64,000 nucleotides of DNA from Oscillatoria princeps RMCB-10 (GCA_019359235.1 JAHHHT010000021.1:89297-153296); one strand, 5' to 3'. Shown: positions 17,255 through 27,050, counted from the stretch's first letter. A program made the numbers and translations. The notes: generated by a model from the letters alone, not told the origin.

Positions 17255-18937
17255 ATGAGCAATGTGAAAATCGAGGGAAAGGAGTACCCGATCGGGAAAG
17301 TCTTCAGCGATGACTTTGCCTTCACCATTCCCCTGTACCAGCGCCCGTATGCCTGGACTGTAGAGCAGGCGGGGGAAATGCTGGAAGACTTTATCATATC
17401 TTTGGAAGATGACAGCCAGCCAATCGAGGAAGTGAATCCCTACTTCCTGGGGAGTATCGTGCTGATTAAGGGAGATACGCCAGACGCGCAAGTCGTGGAC
17501 GGACAGCAGCGACTCACCACCCTGACCATATTGCTGGCGGCTTTGCGGGCGTCAGTGCCGGCGGAGCACTTCAACGACTTGACGACTTATCTCTACCAAA
17601 AAGGGAGCAAGATTTCTGGCATCCCCAACCGCTACCGTCTGAGTTTGCGCGAGCGAGATGCAGAGTTCTTCAAGGAATACATACAGGATGAGGGCGGGAT
17701 TAACAAGCTGGAAGAGTTAAAGGATGCCAAGCTTTCAGACAGCCGGCAAAACATCAAAGAAAACGCCCAGCTGTTCGTGCAGCGCTTGCTAGACTTTAGC
17801 GACGCTCAGCGACTGCGCCTCGCCCAGTTTATCATTACCCGCTGTTTTCTGGTCGTGGTGTCCACGCCTGACTTTGACTCCGCCTACCGGATCTTTTCTG
17901 TGCTGAACGACCGGGGACTGGATCTCTCCCACACCGACATCTTGAAAGCAGAGATCATCGGAAAAATTCCCGACAGCAAGCAACAGGAAGCCTACAGCGT
18001 CAAGTGGGAAGACATCGAGACGAACCTGGGACGAGAGCTGTTCCAAGAGGTTTTCGAGCACATCCGAATGATTAAGCGCAAGGCAAAGCTGCGGGAAAGC
18101 CTCCTCAAGGAATTCCGCCAATATGTTCGCCCTTCTGAGAATCCTCAGCTGTTCATCGATAAAACCCTGAGCCCTCTCGCCGATGCCTTTTATGATATCA
18201 AGAATGCGACCTATCAAAGCGATATAGGCTGGGAGGAACTGAAGAGAATATTTAATTGGTTAAACTGGCTGGATAATTTTGACTGGGTGCCGCCGGCCAT
18301 TCTTTACCTATCAGAGAATTACAGCAACCCTGAGGAGCTGGTCTGTTTCTTTGCCGATCTGGAGCGGCTCGCGGCTGGTTTCTTTATTCGGCGGACTCAC
18401 CGGGAGAAACGCATCGACCGTTACAGCCGGTTGCTAACGGCGATTGAGTCAGGGGAAAACCTGTACAAAGAGGACTCGCCACTCCAGCTTGCGCAGGAAG
18501 AGCGGATCGATATCCTGAGAAACCTTGACGCCGACTTTTTAAATGAGAAAATTCGCCTGTATGTCTTGCTGCGCCTGGAGGCGGAGATGTCGGGCAATGA
18601 AGCTTCCTACAAAGAAAGCCCCCTGAGTGTCGAGCATGTGCTGCCGCCCAATCCACAGCCTGCCAGTATGTGGGCGAAATGGTTCCCCGACGCCCGAGAG
18701 CGCCCGAAATATGTGGAGTGTTTGGGAAACCTGGTTTTGCTCCCGCGCCGGAAAAACACCGAAGCGCAAGCCTATGACTTTGAGGTGAAAAAGGAGCAGT
18801 ATTTCACCGTGAAAACAGGCGCACCCCCCGTGGAGCTGACTGCGCGAGTGCTGGAGGAACAGGAGTGGACACCGGCAGTCATTGAGCGCCGGCAGAAAGA
18901 GCTGGTTGATATCCTCAGGAAGGCTTGGCGCTTGTAA
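17255..18937 (+). CDS. DUF262 and DUF1524 (GmrSD-like) protein
   Basis: 560 residues, ATG preceded by GGAGGAGG at 17242-17249. The N-terminal DUF262 has IPLYQRPYAW and the nucleotide-site motif VDGQQRLTT (near residue 80). The C-terminal DUF1524 is an HNH-like nuclease with VEHVLP (near 455) and LGNLVLLPRRKNTEA (near 490). This architecture is that of GmrSD, a type IV restriction enzyme that uses nucleotide hydrolysis to cut modified DNA, here with both parts in one chain. Relatives occur in other phage-defence systems. No methyltransferase or second defence gene is next to it. Defence is an inference from the family. Confidence 0.85.
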   Translation: MSNVKIEGKEYPIGKVFSDDFAFTIPLYQRPYAWTVEQAGEMLEDFIISLEDDSQPIEEVNPYFLGSIVLIKGDTPDAQVVDGQQRLTTLTILLAALRASVPAEHFNDLTTYLYQKGSKISGIPNRYRLSLRERDAEFFKEYIQDEGGINKLEELKDAKLSDSRQNIKENAQLFVQRLLDFSDAQRLRLAQFIITRCFLVVVSTPDFDSAYRIFSVLNDRGLDLSHTDILKAEIIGKIPDSKQQEAYSVKWEDIETNLGRELFQEVFEHIRMIKRKAKLRESLLKEFRQYVRPSENPQLFIDKTLSPLADAFYDIKNATYQSDIGWEELKRIFNWLNWLDNFDWVPPAILYLSENYSNPEELVCFFADLERLAAGFFIRRTHREKRIDRYSRLLTAIESGENLYKEDSPLQLAQEERIDILRNLDADFLNEKIRLYVLLRLEAEMSGNEASYKESPLSVEHVLPPNPQPASMWAKWFPDARERPKYVECLGNLVLLPRRKNTEAQAYDFEVKKEQYFTVKTGAPPVELTARVLEEQEWTPAVIERRQKELVDILRKAWRL

Positions 18938-19134
18938 CCGGCAGATATGATATCATGTCCGCTCGCACCGGTTTTGCAAGGCCAGCGGGACTGGGCGTCG
19001 GGCGTCGGGCATTGGGCACTAGCAATTCCAGCCCAGACCGGCGGTGCTAAAGGAACCCTCTGCGCAATAGCGGTGCCACCGGACTTGATATGAAAAGAAG
19101 CCGGAGAGACAAAAGCGATAGTGAATCACCGGCT

Positions 19135-21555
19135 CTATCGCCGCCAGAGTCTAATTGTACTGTCCTTGCTGCCACTCGCCAGAGTCTTGCCATCAGGGCT
19201 GAACGCAACTGAATAAACCTCATCTGAATGCCCGGACAGAGTGTTGATCTGTTCCCCACTGCTGAGATTCCAAATCTTGACAGTCTTGTCCTTACTGCCA
19301 CTGGCGACAGTCTTCCCATCCGGGCTAATCGCAACCGACACAACATCGTCTGAATGCCCCTCAAGAGTGCGGATTAGCTCCCCAGTCTCCAGATTCCAAA
19401 TTTTTATGGATCTGTCATAAGATCCACTGACGGCTGTCTTCCCATCGGGGCTGATGGCGACAGACCTCACCTCGCCTGAATGCCCTTCAAGAGTGCGAAT
19501 CAACTCCCCCGTATCCAGATTCCAAATCTTGACGGTCTGGTCCTTACTGCCGCTGACAAGAGTCTTGCCATCCGGACTCAGAGCAAGGGAATACACATAG
19601 TCTGTATGATCGGGGAGAGTGTAAAGCCGCTTGCCTGTCTCCAGATTCCAAATTTTGATTTTCTTGTCCTCACTGCTGCTGGCGAGAGTCTTGCCATTTC
19701 GGCTGATGGCCACAGACCAAACCGCACCATCATGCTCAAAAGTGCGAAGCATTTCCCCTGTGTTCAGGTTCCACACCATCAGCCGCCAGAAAAAATTGCC
19801 TGTAACGAGTTGAGTGCTGTCAGCGCTAAAAGCAACAGCCCAAACCGCCGATGAATCTCCGTTAACAGAGCGGCTTACCTTGCCTTGAGCCAGATCCCAA
19901 AGCTTGACCGTCCCGTCTTTACTGCCGCTGGCCAGCAGTCGCCCGTCCGGACTGAAAGTAACAGCGCCAACAATGTCTGAGTGCGCAACCAGGGTTTTGA
20001 CTTCGAGGTTTTTCCAGTTAATGCCCGCTTCGCACTGTTTGAAAACGTTCTGAACCCCGGCGTACTTGCTGGAGCGCTTGGGGATTTTTGGCGCTTTCGT
20101 GACGCACTCCTCATAGTTCCTCTGCGCGTAAAGCTCGCTGAGCGCTTTCAGCTCTCCGGCTTCTAGCTGCCGGCGCTGTAAAAAATCTGTCCAGCGGACA
20201 AATCCGTAGATGGCAGCGATCAGAGCCACACCCCCAGCAATACTGCGGCCAAAGTAGGGGCCAACCATTCCTTGCGCTATTTGCAGGGCAGGCCCAATCT
20301 TCTGGCGTGTTAGCCCAAAGGCCCTGGCCTTCGCCCGTATAAAAGCCGGAATCGGGTTGGGGAACTTTACTACTATAGCATTCGGGGCTACTTTCTCTTC
20401 TATCTTTGCGATATCTTCATCTCTGAGTCCTAAAACTTGCTGCAAGCGCTTCAACTCGTCGTGAGTCGCCTGAGTGAGAGGATTTTCCTGGGTTTTCGCT
20501 TCTACTAGCGCCTGCTCATAGCGCTGGAACTTGCTCTTGTAATCTCGGTAAGGTTTTAAAATCTCAGCTTCGATGGCCTCAGCTTCTTCCGGCTTCAGTT
20601 CCAGACTGCTGCGCAGCGCGTCCAGTATGCTGCGCCCCACCACGGAAATCTCGCCGCGATGAGTGACGCGGCGCTCCACCTCTTCGCGGTATATTGTGAG
20701 CTTCGGCAGTCGAAACCCGGAGCGGTCGCTGGTTTTTATCAGGTCAGCCAGAACTTCTGTTGCCGACTGGTAGCGCTGCCGGTAGTCATGGCGCACCATT
20801 TTGTCTAAAATGTCTCCCAAGTCGTGGCTGACGATGGCGAGGTGCCGCCAAAAGATTTCGCCCTTGTTGGGATTGTAGGGATCTCGCAGTTTTGGCAGGT
20901 CGTAAACAGGCAAGCCGGTCAGCGCCTGGATACCGATCATCCCCAAAGCATAGATATCGCTGTTAAACTGGGGGTTGTATTGGAACTGTTCCACCGGCAT
21001 GTATTCCAGGGTGCCAACGCGCACTGTCGGGGGCATTTGCCCCTGAGCGATTTGCGTGCCGATTTCTTTGACTGAGCCAAAGTCGATGAGAACTAACTTG
21101 CCGTCTGGGTGGCGTCGGATTAAGTTGCTCGGTTTCAGATCCCGGTGAATCACCCCACTCCCGTGTACGAAGGCCAAAATCTCCAGCACCTCCTTCAAAA
21201 CTCTGCCGACTTGCTCCTCAGACAGGGGTTTACCGGGCAAAATCTCAGTCGCTAGGGAATGACCGGGAACAAACTCTTCAACTAAGTAGAATTCTTTATT
21301 TTCCTCAAAATAAGCGAAGAGCTGGGGTATCTGGTCGTGCTGGCCAAGTTTTTCCAGGATTTCGGCTTCTTTGTCAAACAGGCGGCGGGCAGTTTCCAGA
21401 AGCTTAGGCTCCTCACTCGACGGCTTCAGGTGCTTGACAAAACATTCGGGGTGCCCGGGACGGTGAGTGTCTTTTGCCAGATAGATTTGTCCAAATTCCG
21501 CTGCGCCTAAGACTTCAGTGATTCGATAGCGTCTGTTTAAAAGTTGGCCAACCAT
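19135..21555 (-). CDS. Ser/Thr protein kinase with membrane anchor and seven WD40 repeats
   Basis: 806 residues. The kinase domain is at about 8-270: a glycine loop LGAAEFGQIYLA, Lys41, HRDLKPSN (Asp139), DFG (Asp158) and GTLEYMPVEQ. A helical linker (about 310-390, LKPEEAEAIEAEILKPY) is shared with other cyanobacterial kinases. One membrane segment is at about 438-454, then from about 508 seven WD40 repeats form a full propeller, closing with STIRLWRR at the last residue. The topology suggests a cytoplasmic kinase with the propeller on the far side of the membrane. The substrate is unknown. An eroded kinase fragment lies upstream at 22130-22430. Confidence 0.93.
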   Translation of the reverse strand: MVGQLLNRRYRITEVLGAAEFGQIYLAKDTHRPGHPECFVKHLKPSSEEPKLLETARRLFDKEAEILEKLGQHDQIPQLFAYFEENKEFYLVEEFVPGHSLATEILPGKPLSEEQVGRVLKEVLEILAFVHGSGVIHRDLKPSNLIRRHPDGKLVLIDFGSVKEIGTQIAQGQMPPTVRVGTLEYMPVEQFQYNPQFNSDIYALGMIGIQALTGLPVYDLPKLRDPYNPNKGEIFWRHLAIVSHDLGDILDKMVRHDYRQRYQSATEVLADLIKTSDRSGFRLPKLTIYREEVERRVTHRGEISVVGRSILDALRSSLELKPEEAEAIEAEILKPYRDYKSKFQRYEQALVEAKTQENPLTQATHDELKRLQQVLGLRDEDIAKIEEKVAPNAIVVKFPNPIPAFIRAKARAFGLTRQKIGPALQIAQGMVGPYFGRSIAGGVALIAAIYGFVRWTDFLQRRQLEAGELKALSELYAQRNYEECVTKAPKIPKRSSKYAGVQNVFKQCEAGINWKNLEVKTLVAHSDIVGAVTFSPDGRLLASGSKDGTVKLWDLAQGKVSRSVNGDSSAVWAVAFSADSTQLVTGNFFWRLMVWNLNTGEMLRTFEHDGAVWSVAISRNGKTLASSSEDKKIKIWNLETGKRLYTLPDHTDYVYSLALSPDGKTLVSGSKDQTVKIWNLDTGELIRTLEGHSGEVRSVAISPDGKTAVSGSYDRSIKIWNLETGELIRTLEGHSDDVVSVAISPDGKTVASGSKDKTVKIWNLSSGEQINTLSGHSDEVYSVAFSPDGKTLASGSKDSTIRLWRR

Positions 21556-22761
21556 AACGGCACACCCCAGCTCTTTGTTGGTTGATTATGACATAAAACA
21601 CTAAGACTCTTGCTATTGCACGAGTCAGATCGATAAGAGAGTTTGGAGATTCGGGGAAGGTATTGCTGACATTATATCGGAGTCGGGGAGCGCACTTGAG
21701 TGCCAGGATACGGCCCGCCCTCACACCCCTCACTTTTCCCCCCTCTTCAGCCCTCACCAGACTCCCCTCTGCCACCGGCAGGGGGGAGAATCACCCTGAC
21801 GCCCCCACTCCCCCAGCCCAAAGCCAGCGGGAAGAGGGGCGAAGGAGGAAAGGGGACAGGAATCGATGTCAGACGGGACTGAGGGTGAGGGCAAAATGTG
21901 CCAAGTCGGATAAATATTCCCCCACCAGCCACTGGGGGGGGCGAGTCAGAGAGTGGGACAGCAGGGCGAGCCGGCGCTGGTCAAATAATACTAGAAACCG
22001 GCTTTCTTTGGATGGGAGCCCAAAGAAACCCGGTTTCTTACCCTCCTCTCTAGGGGGCGGAGGATTGGGATTTGCCCGGACATCCCCCGCATACTGTCAA
22101 ACACCGCCAGCCGAAAACCCCTGACCTATTTGTCTTGCAGACGGCAAGACGCCTGTTCGACGCACAAGCCCAAGTCCTGTATCGCCTCGGCCCGCATGAC
22201 CGGCTCCCAGGGCATTGGGCTGGTGGCGTGGGGCATTGGGCCTCAGTCGGGGACAAACCAGCCTAACGAACCCGCCACAGGTGAGCAACAGGCCAGTTCG
22301 CGCTTTAGACACGATGGTGCGCCAGTCGGTTCAGCCGGCAGCACCTCGATCCGCACAGGCGTTAAGAGCGCTCATCCCCACTGTCGTGCCGCCACCGCCA
22401 CCGCCGCAACTCTCGAAAGCTTGAATCGTGGCAATCGGAGTGGGAATAGGAAGAGTTGCCGGTGGTGCTAAATCGCCCTCAATCTCCACCGCAGCCACCT
22501 GTCACAACCTGCAACTCCGCCAGCAATAGCCACTTCTCCCACACCGGCACCGGCACACTCTCCATCACCCCTACCAAACTGCAGGCGACTAAAAGATTTA
22601 CTCGCACGATTCCCCTCGTTCCCAGGATCTGCCTGGGAACGACGCTCGGTCGGCTCTGCCTCCTTTGAATGGACAAGCAGTATTATTAGCATAACAGCTT
22701 AATCCCAACAAGTTGATATAGACAGTATTTCACCCTCTGTCTTAAAAATCTTTCCTACCGT
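21556..22761. other. 1.2-kb gene-free stretch, repeats and a kinase remnant
   Basis: No intact gene on either strand. Contents: C/G-rich low-complexity DNA at 21710-21960, a GAAACCGG..TTTCTT palindrome half at 21990-22040, the kinase fragment at 22130-22430 and proline-codon-rich DNA to about 22570. Short AAATCCAAAATCC strings lie at 22765-22798, at the end of the truncated DUF5615 gene. Confidence 0.6.
22130..22430 (+). pseudogene. Fragments of a second Ser/Thr kinase gene
   Basis: In one frame, 22132-22205 reads LQTARRLFDAQAQVLYRLGP then HDRLP, close to LETARRLFDKEAEILEKLGQ HDQIP of the kinase at 19135-21555. In another frame, about 22295-22370 reads LDTMVRQSVQPAAPRSAQAL, resembling the end of the kinase domain (LDKMVRHDYRQRYQSATEVL). 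The region between is replaced by GGGCATTGGG-type repeat DNA. It lies on the opposite strand to the intact kinase. The first match is good, the second is weaker. Confidence 0.6.
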
Positions 22762-22953
22762 TTACAAATCCAAAATCCTTGCATCCAAAATCCAAAATAG
22801 GTACAAGACTCGCCCCTCACGAACGGCACGCGCCAGCACATCGGAATCTGCCACTCCTGGTGAGCCTTCGCTCACAGAGGCGATGTCAATTCCTGCTGCG
22901 CGCAAGCGTCTCACCCCAGGCAGTGGGAAGTTCTCATCCGCTAGAAACCGCAT
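22762..22953 (-). pseudogene. Truncated DUF5615 PIN-like toxin
   Basis: MRFLADENFPLPGVRRLRAA is the N-terminus of DUF5615 proteins, which have a PIN-like fold and pair with DUF433 proteins. Only 63 residues remain; relatives are usually near 110. After REGRVLYL the frame runs into AAATCCAAAATCC-type intergenic repeat DNA and stops. The second acidic motif expected in a PIN fold is missing, so it is probably inactive. Its ATG (22953-22951) overlaps the DUF433 stop by one base. Confidence 0.75.
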
Positions 22954-23198
22954 CAACCCGCCTGATTCGATAGGGAGATTGTATATAGCACTTCCTCGCG
23001 CATACACTCAGCGGCAAAGGCAAATACCGCCCGCAATCCTTCAGGTGTCAGGGTGGGATAGCTGTCCAGCACTTGCTGTTCTGTCCATCCTGCCGCAAAA
23101 AGCCCCAGAATGAACTCCACTGACAGCCGAGTTCCTTTTACAACAGGCTTCCCTACCAAGATTTTAGGGTCAGAGTGAATGTATTCTCGCCAGTCCAT
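22953..23198 (-). CDS. DUF433 antitoxin-like protein
   Basis: 81 residues, full length for the family. Typical motifs are HSDPKILVGKPVVKGTRLSV, FILGLFAAGWTEQQVLDSYP and a final LTPEGLRAVFAFAAE helix, forming a small helix-turn-helix-like DNA-binding protein. It is the first gene of a type II-like pair with the truncated DUF5615 gene; stop and start overlap (TGATG). With the toxin broken, the antitoxin is either left over or kept for another reason. Confidence 0.82.
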   Translation of the reverse strand: MDWREYIHSDPKILVGKPVVKGTRLSVEFILGLFAAGWTEQQVLDSYPTLTPEGLRAVFAFAAECMREEVLYTISLSNQAG

Positions 23199-23587
23199 TT
23201 GCGCTCACCCAAAGTTTCCTAGAAATTATATCCTATTTTTTGCCTAAATCGTCAGGCGAACGCTTCTGCTAAGAAACTTCCACGATCGCCGGGAAAGCTG
23301 CCGCGAAAATCCCTCCCCACAGGAGTAAAGCCGTACAGTCGCACCCAGAAACCCGCCCTTTCAAGCGCCGGTGTGACGGAAGTTGCGCACTGAGGACGGT
23401 AGAGCAGTGTTCCCGTCTGTCAGAACCATTCTCGTCGCTACGGGTGAGCGCTCTCCGGAGTGCGGCTGCCTTACCTGCTGTATCGAGCTGCAACGCCCAC
23501 GCCAAAAGCCTTTGCGCCCCACCCCCCGCAAGGGAGCCTGCTCCGGAAGTAGCAAGCAGCCGTGCGGGAGCGACAGTGCTGTTAATT

Positions 23588-23790
23588 GCTGTTAGCTGTT
23601 AGCAATTTCCCCAACTGTGCCGGTGAGCCGCACGAGCCGGTGTATAGAGAAACTGAACAGCCGGCGGCTGCAGCTCGGCTCGTGAATTTTTAGCTGTTAG
23701 CTGTTAGCAATTTTACCAATTGTGCCGGCGAGTTTAAAAAGCCGGCGTATAGAGAAACTGAACAGCCGGTGCGAGGCGCACGAGCCATTT
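23588..23790. repeat. Tandem duplication of about 105 bp
   Basis: Two direct copies, about 23588-23680 and 23692-23790, each running GCTGTTAGCAATTT ... TGTGCCGG(T/C)GAG ... GTATAGAGAAACTGAACAGC. They sit in the 665-base gap (23199-23863) before the amidase gene, in which I see no gene. Confidence 0.75.
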
Positions 23791-23863
23791 AGGGGGGCGA
23801 TTTTTGCCAAGTGCAATCGCACTCTACATAATTCAGCTATACAATCAAATAAAGGCCAAGAAA

Positions 23864-24934
23864 ATGGGTCAAAACATCAAAAAGATTTACCTGCACTGGA
23901 CAGCCACAGATTACTACTGGGCGCAACAGGGCCACTATCACACCGTCATTTTAGGGAATGGCGCAGTTAAACATCTCACCGGCTACGACCAGCCGCTCAA
24001 AGAACACACAGCAGGGCGCAATGAAGAGTCGGTTTCTATCGCTATATCCTGTATGGGCGACAGAGGTTGGGAAGACTACCCTCCCACAAATATTCAAATT
24101 GAAAATATGTGTAAGGAAGCCGCTCAACTCGCCTTTAAATTAGGCTGGAAGCCAGAAGAGATAACCATTACTCGCGTAATGACTCACGCGGAAGCAGCGG
24201 CAAATCGCGACTTCCCCCTCGAAAAAGCCAAGCTGGTCTCAGAGTGGAAGTGGCCAAGTTCCACACCGCAAGTTGAGGAATATGTGCGCAAAGCTCGCGA
24301 GTTGGGTATGCCCCACGAAAACTATGGCCCCTATTCTTGGTTTGACAGCTGGCCCGGGGGATTTGTCGAGCGCTGGGATTTGTGGCAGCTGAAACCCTCC
24401 GATCCCGAAGGTAAGGCAGGATTTATCTTGCGGGATAAAATAAAAAAATACCTGAGTCAGATGTCGGTTCCAGAAATCAGCGTCAACTCACCGGCACCGC
24501 CGGCGGGGAAATCGAATGAATGCAAGATATATCTGGAGTCTCAGTTAGTGACCACCGGCTACCTGTTGCCCGACAATCGTTGCTACGCTCAGCTTTCTAA
24601 ACTGGCAGCCGCCTATGGCGTTCCCGTCACCTTTAGCAAAGATCACCAGTGCGTTAATTTACTGACGACTAAATTCAAACCCAAGTATCTTGCTGATTCT
24701 CCTCTTATCTCCGGATACCCCGTTGTAGATGTTTACATGAACCGGCCACAAGACGCCGAAGGAGAAACCATTAGTGACCCTAAGTATCCCGTTCGGCCTT
24801 TCATGCAAGGCATCATTATTAATAATTTAACCTATGTCTTGATGGCTGATTTTTGCAAGGAGTTAGGCATTCCATTCACCTATCGAAACTCTGACCGTTC
24901 TATTCGTCTGAATGCCGCACCGGCCACCCAGTGA
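23864..24934 (+). CDS. N-acetylmuramoyl-L-alanine amidase-like protein with C-terminal copper-amine-oxidase-like domain
   Basis: 356 residues from the ATG at 23864. The N-terminal 150 residues look like an Amidase_2/PGRP zinc amidase: YLHWTATDYYW (first zinc histidine), HYHTVILGNG, HTAGRNEESVSIAISCMG, and THAEAAANRDFPLE (last ligands). Such enzymes cut the bond between MurNAc and the stem peptide. The C-terminal 130 residues (SQLVTTGYLLPDNRCYAQLS ... IPFTYRNSDRSIRLN) resemble the copper amine oxidase N-like module seen in wall proteins. There is no signal peptide, which fits a phage-type or non-classically exported lysin. A terminator follows. Confidence 0.75.
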   Translation: MGQNIKKIYLHWTATDYYWAQQGHYHTVILGNGAVKHLTGYDQPLKEHTAGRNEESVSIAISCMGDRGWEDYPPTNIQIENMCKEAAQLAFKLGWKPEEITITRVMTHAEAAANRDFPLEKAKLVSEWKWPSSTPQVEEYVRKARELGMPHENYGPYSWFDSWPGGFVERWDLWQLKPSDPEGKAGFILRDKIKKYLSQMSVPEISVNSPAPPAGKSNECKIYLESQLVTTGYLLPDNRCYAQLSKLAAAYGVPVTFSKDHQCVNLLTTKFKPKYLADSPLISGYPVVDVYMNRPQDAEGETISDPKYPVRPFMQGIIINNLTYVLMADFCKELGIPFTYRNSDRSIRLNAAPATQ

Positions 24935-25014
24935 TAGCTGAGCGCATCCGCCGGTTAGATTGAGAGTTCAGCCCCGACGGGCTGCTGCTGGCAATCCGGG
25001 TGTCTAAACAGAGA

Positions 25015-25061
25015 GAGGAGGCAGTTGGGCGCTTTTTCGCGCCAGCTTCCTCCTCATTTTT
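25015..25061 (+). terminator. Terminator after the amidase gene
   Basis: Long hairpin GAGGAGG ... GGGCGC TTTTT CGCGCC ... CCTCCTC followed by ATTTTTAT, 80 bases after the stop. It also lies downstream of the convergent FkbM gene. Confidence 0.75.
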
Positions 25062-25105
25062 ATGGAGTTCTGAAGGCGATTTTGTGTCGCCTCCAAAACG
25101 GTTGA

Positions 25106-25975
25106 CTACGCCGCAGCTTTAACCGGACAGTCAGGAGTGACGTAGACAGTATTTGAAGACAGCGGACTCCGGATATAGCCGCAACTTTCTAAGAAATCCA
25201 CAATTGTCTTTTCTGACAGCCCGCGCTTGGCGAGATGCTGGGGGTGAAGCTCTAGGGCAATTGCTTTGACTCGGTGAGACTGGAAAAGGTCAGGGCTTCC
25301 CAGAATCGCCTCATACTCATATCCTTCAATATCCACCTTCAGCAGGTCACAGGTGGTGAGTCCTTGCTGCTCAAAGATGTCTTTCAGCGGTAATGCGGGT
25401 ATTTCTTGCGTGGGCTGCGAGAATCGCGAAATCTTTACCGCTGAAGTCGAGCCGGTGTTCATGTCTGCTGAAATGAAAATCTTCATCGTTCCGGGTTTAT
25501 CTGAAACGGCTACCTGCACGAGAGTAACATTCTCACAGCCATTTAAACTTAGATTTTTCCTGACGATTGGTTGCAGGCGATCTTGAGGTTCCACCGCAAT
25601 CACCTTCCCACTGCTTCCAAGCAGCTGGGAAGCAATAGCCGTAAAATACCCTTCATTAGCTCCCAGCTCTACCAAAATGTTTCCCGGTTTCAGATAGGTT
25701 TTTAGAACCTTAATCATTTCCCGTTCGTACACGCCATTAAAAAAGAGCTCGTATCCCAGGTAAGAGGCAATGTCTGCATAAAAAATACCATCGGGAGTTG
25801 CCACCTCTGTGCGGCTGAATCTCAAGAGTTGTTTGAGGGAAGATGCGACGAACTCGGGACGCACCTTCCTGAGCAGTCCAGCCGTGTGCCGGTGCAGCCA
25901 GCTTACTGAACCGTCACTGCTATTCGGAGAGGATAAAGTTTTGCTGGTGGTCGGGGAGTTTATACGGTTGGGCAT
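25106..25975 (-). CDS. FkbM family methyltransferase
   Basis: 289 residues. A SAM-dependent methyltransferase with motif I LVELGANEGYFTAIA (about residue 107), VIAVEPQ (motif II acidic residue) and the FkbM hallmark LLKVDIEGYEYEAILG (about 222). Family members methylate sugar or polyketide hydroxyls, or are found in glycan clusters; the target here is unknown. It stands alone, convergent with the amidase gene. Confidence 0.88.
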   Translation of the reverse strand: MPNRINSPTTSKTLSSPNSSDGSVSWLHRHTAGLLRKVRPEFVASSLKQLLRFSRTEVATPDGIFYADIASYLGYELFFNGVYEREMIKVLKTYLKPGNILVELGANEGYFTAIASQLLGSSGKVIAVEPQDRLQPIVRKNLSLNGCENVTLVQVAVSDKPGTMKIFISADMNTGSTSAVKISRFSQPTQEIPALPLKDIFEQQGLTTCDLLKVDIEGYEYEAILGSPDLFQSHRVKAIALELHPQHLAKRGLSEKTIVDFLESCGYIRSPLSSNTVYVTPDCPVKAAA

Positions 25976-26129
25976 AAGTGTCTGACTGGCTGAAAAAATC
26001 GGGAAAGCTTAAAACGTTATGGTAATCTCCCTGATTGTAGCCTAAATCGTGCCGAACCTCAGACTTTCCCGGATTTTTTTATGAATTTTCCCGCTTTATG
26101 AATCAAGCCGGCGGAAATCTTGCATCTTT

Positions 26130-27050
26130 CTAATTGCGGTGATTGTTGCTGTAGCGAATCCTCGCTCCCGCCCAGTGCAGCTTTTCCCGCAGCGTCTGAT
26201 AATAGGAATAATTTTCCCGCAAAATAATAAACTTGGCGTAACAGTCCGCCATCCGCACGTCCACCCGCTGTCCGGGCCAGATGGAAGTGGCCAGCACCCC
26301 ATCCATCCACAGCTTGGTGTTCAGATCCCGATCTGCCAGAGGCCAAATGCTGACCACCGAGCCGGGAGGCAGGACAATGGGGCGACTGGAGAGACTCAGG
26401 GGGCAGATAGGCGTCACCGCAATCGCTTCCATGCCATCGTGCATAATCGGGCCATTTGCCGAAGCCGTATAGCAAGTGGAGCCGGTGGGAGTGGCCACAA
26501 TCAGCCCATCCCCCTGGTACTGATCCACCACCTCCCCATCCACCTCCATTTCCAGAATCGAAGTGGGGATGCGGTCAAGAGCAGCCGGCTTGACACACAT
26601 CTCATTTAGTGCTAGATATCTGTCGCTTGCCGGTTCGCGGTTCTCGCGCCCCCCCTCAAACAGCATCGCTTGCAGCATCATCCGCCGCTGAACGGCATAG
26701 CGATCCTCCTGAAGCCGGTCCCAAACCGCCTCACTGTCAAGCAATAACTCAGCGTGCTCTGTCAAAAACCCCAGATGGCCACCCACATTGACTGCCAAAA
26801 TCGGGATGCCATCGGGAGCCACCTCTCTTGCTGCTGTCAGCGCCGTGCCATCTCCACCTAAGACGAGCGCCAGATCGATCGGTTGCGCCGCCGACGCCAA
26901 AAAAACCGGATAGGGATTATCTTTCGGCCCACTCGGCCCCATCAGCACCTGGCACCCGCGACTTTCCAGCTGTCGCGCCCATTTTTCTGCCAAGCGCCGG
27001 CTCAGGGCGTCTCCCGCTTTGTGAGCAATAATAACCTGTTTTAGCTGCAC
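26130..27050 (-). CDS. nadK: NAD kinase
   Basis: 306 residues from the GTG at 27050 (VQLKQVIIAHKAG), which fits the family N-terminus; the frame runs on to 27161. Phosphorylates NAD to NADP. Motifs: LVLGGDGTALTAAR (GGDG), VNVGGHLGFLTEH, and DGLIVATPTGSTCYTASANG (substrate site). It closes the gltA-ndhAIGE-nadK run on the minus strand, 286 bases after ndhE; an NADP-making enzyme beside NDH-1 genes is a sensible metabolic neighbour. The gap contains AGATAAACGCAG short repeats (27100-27126) and GAAACCCGGTTTC copies (27236-27305). Confidence 0.95.
   Translation of the reverse strand: MQLKQVIIAHKAGDALSRRLAEKWARQLESRGCQVLMGPSGPKDNPYPVFLASAAQPIDLALVLGGDGTALTAAREVAPDGIPILAVNVGGHLGFLTEHAELLLDSEAVWDRLQEDRYAVQRRMMLQAMLFEGGRENREPASDRYLALNEMCVKPAALDRIPTSILEMEVDGEVVDQYQGDGLIVATPTGSTCYTASANGPIMHDGMEAIAVTPICPLSLSSRPIVLPPGSVVSIWPLADRDLNTKLWMDGVLATSIWPGQRVDVRMADCYAKFIILRENYSYYQTLREKLHWAGARIRYSNNHRN

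Noticed and set aside
21663..22124. 153-residue frame upstream of the kinase gene
   Set aside because: Composition is that of C/G-rich repeats and it crosses an AAACCCGGTTT palindrome. No protein-like pattern.
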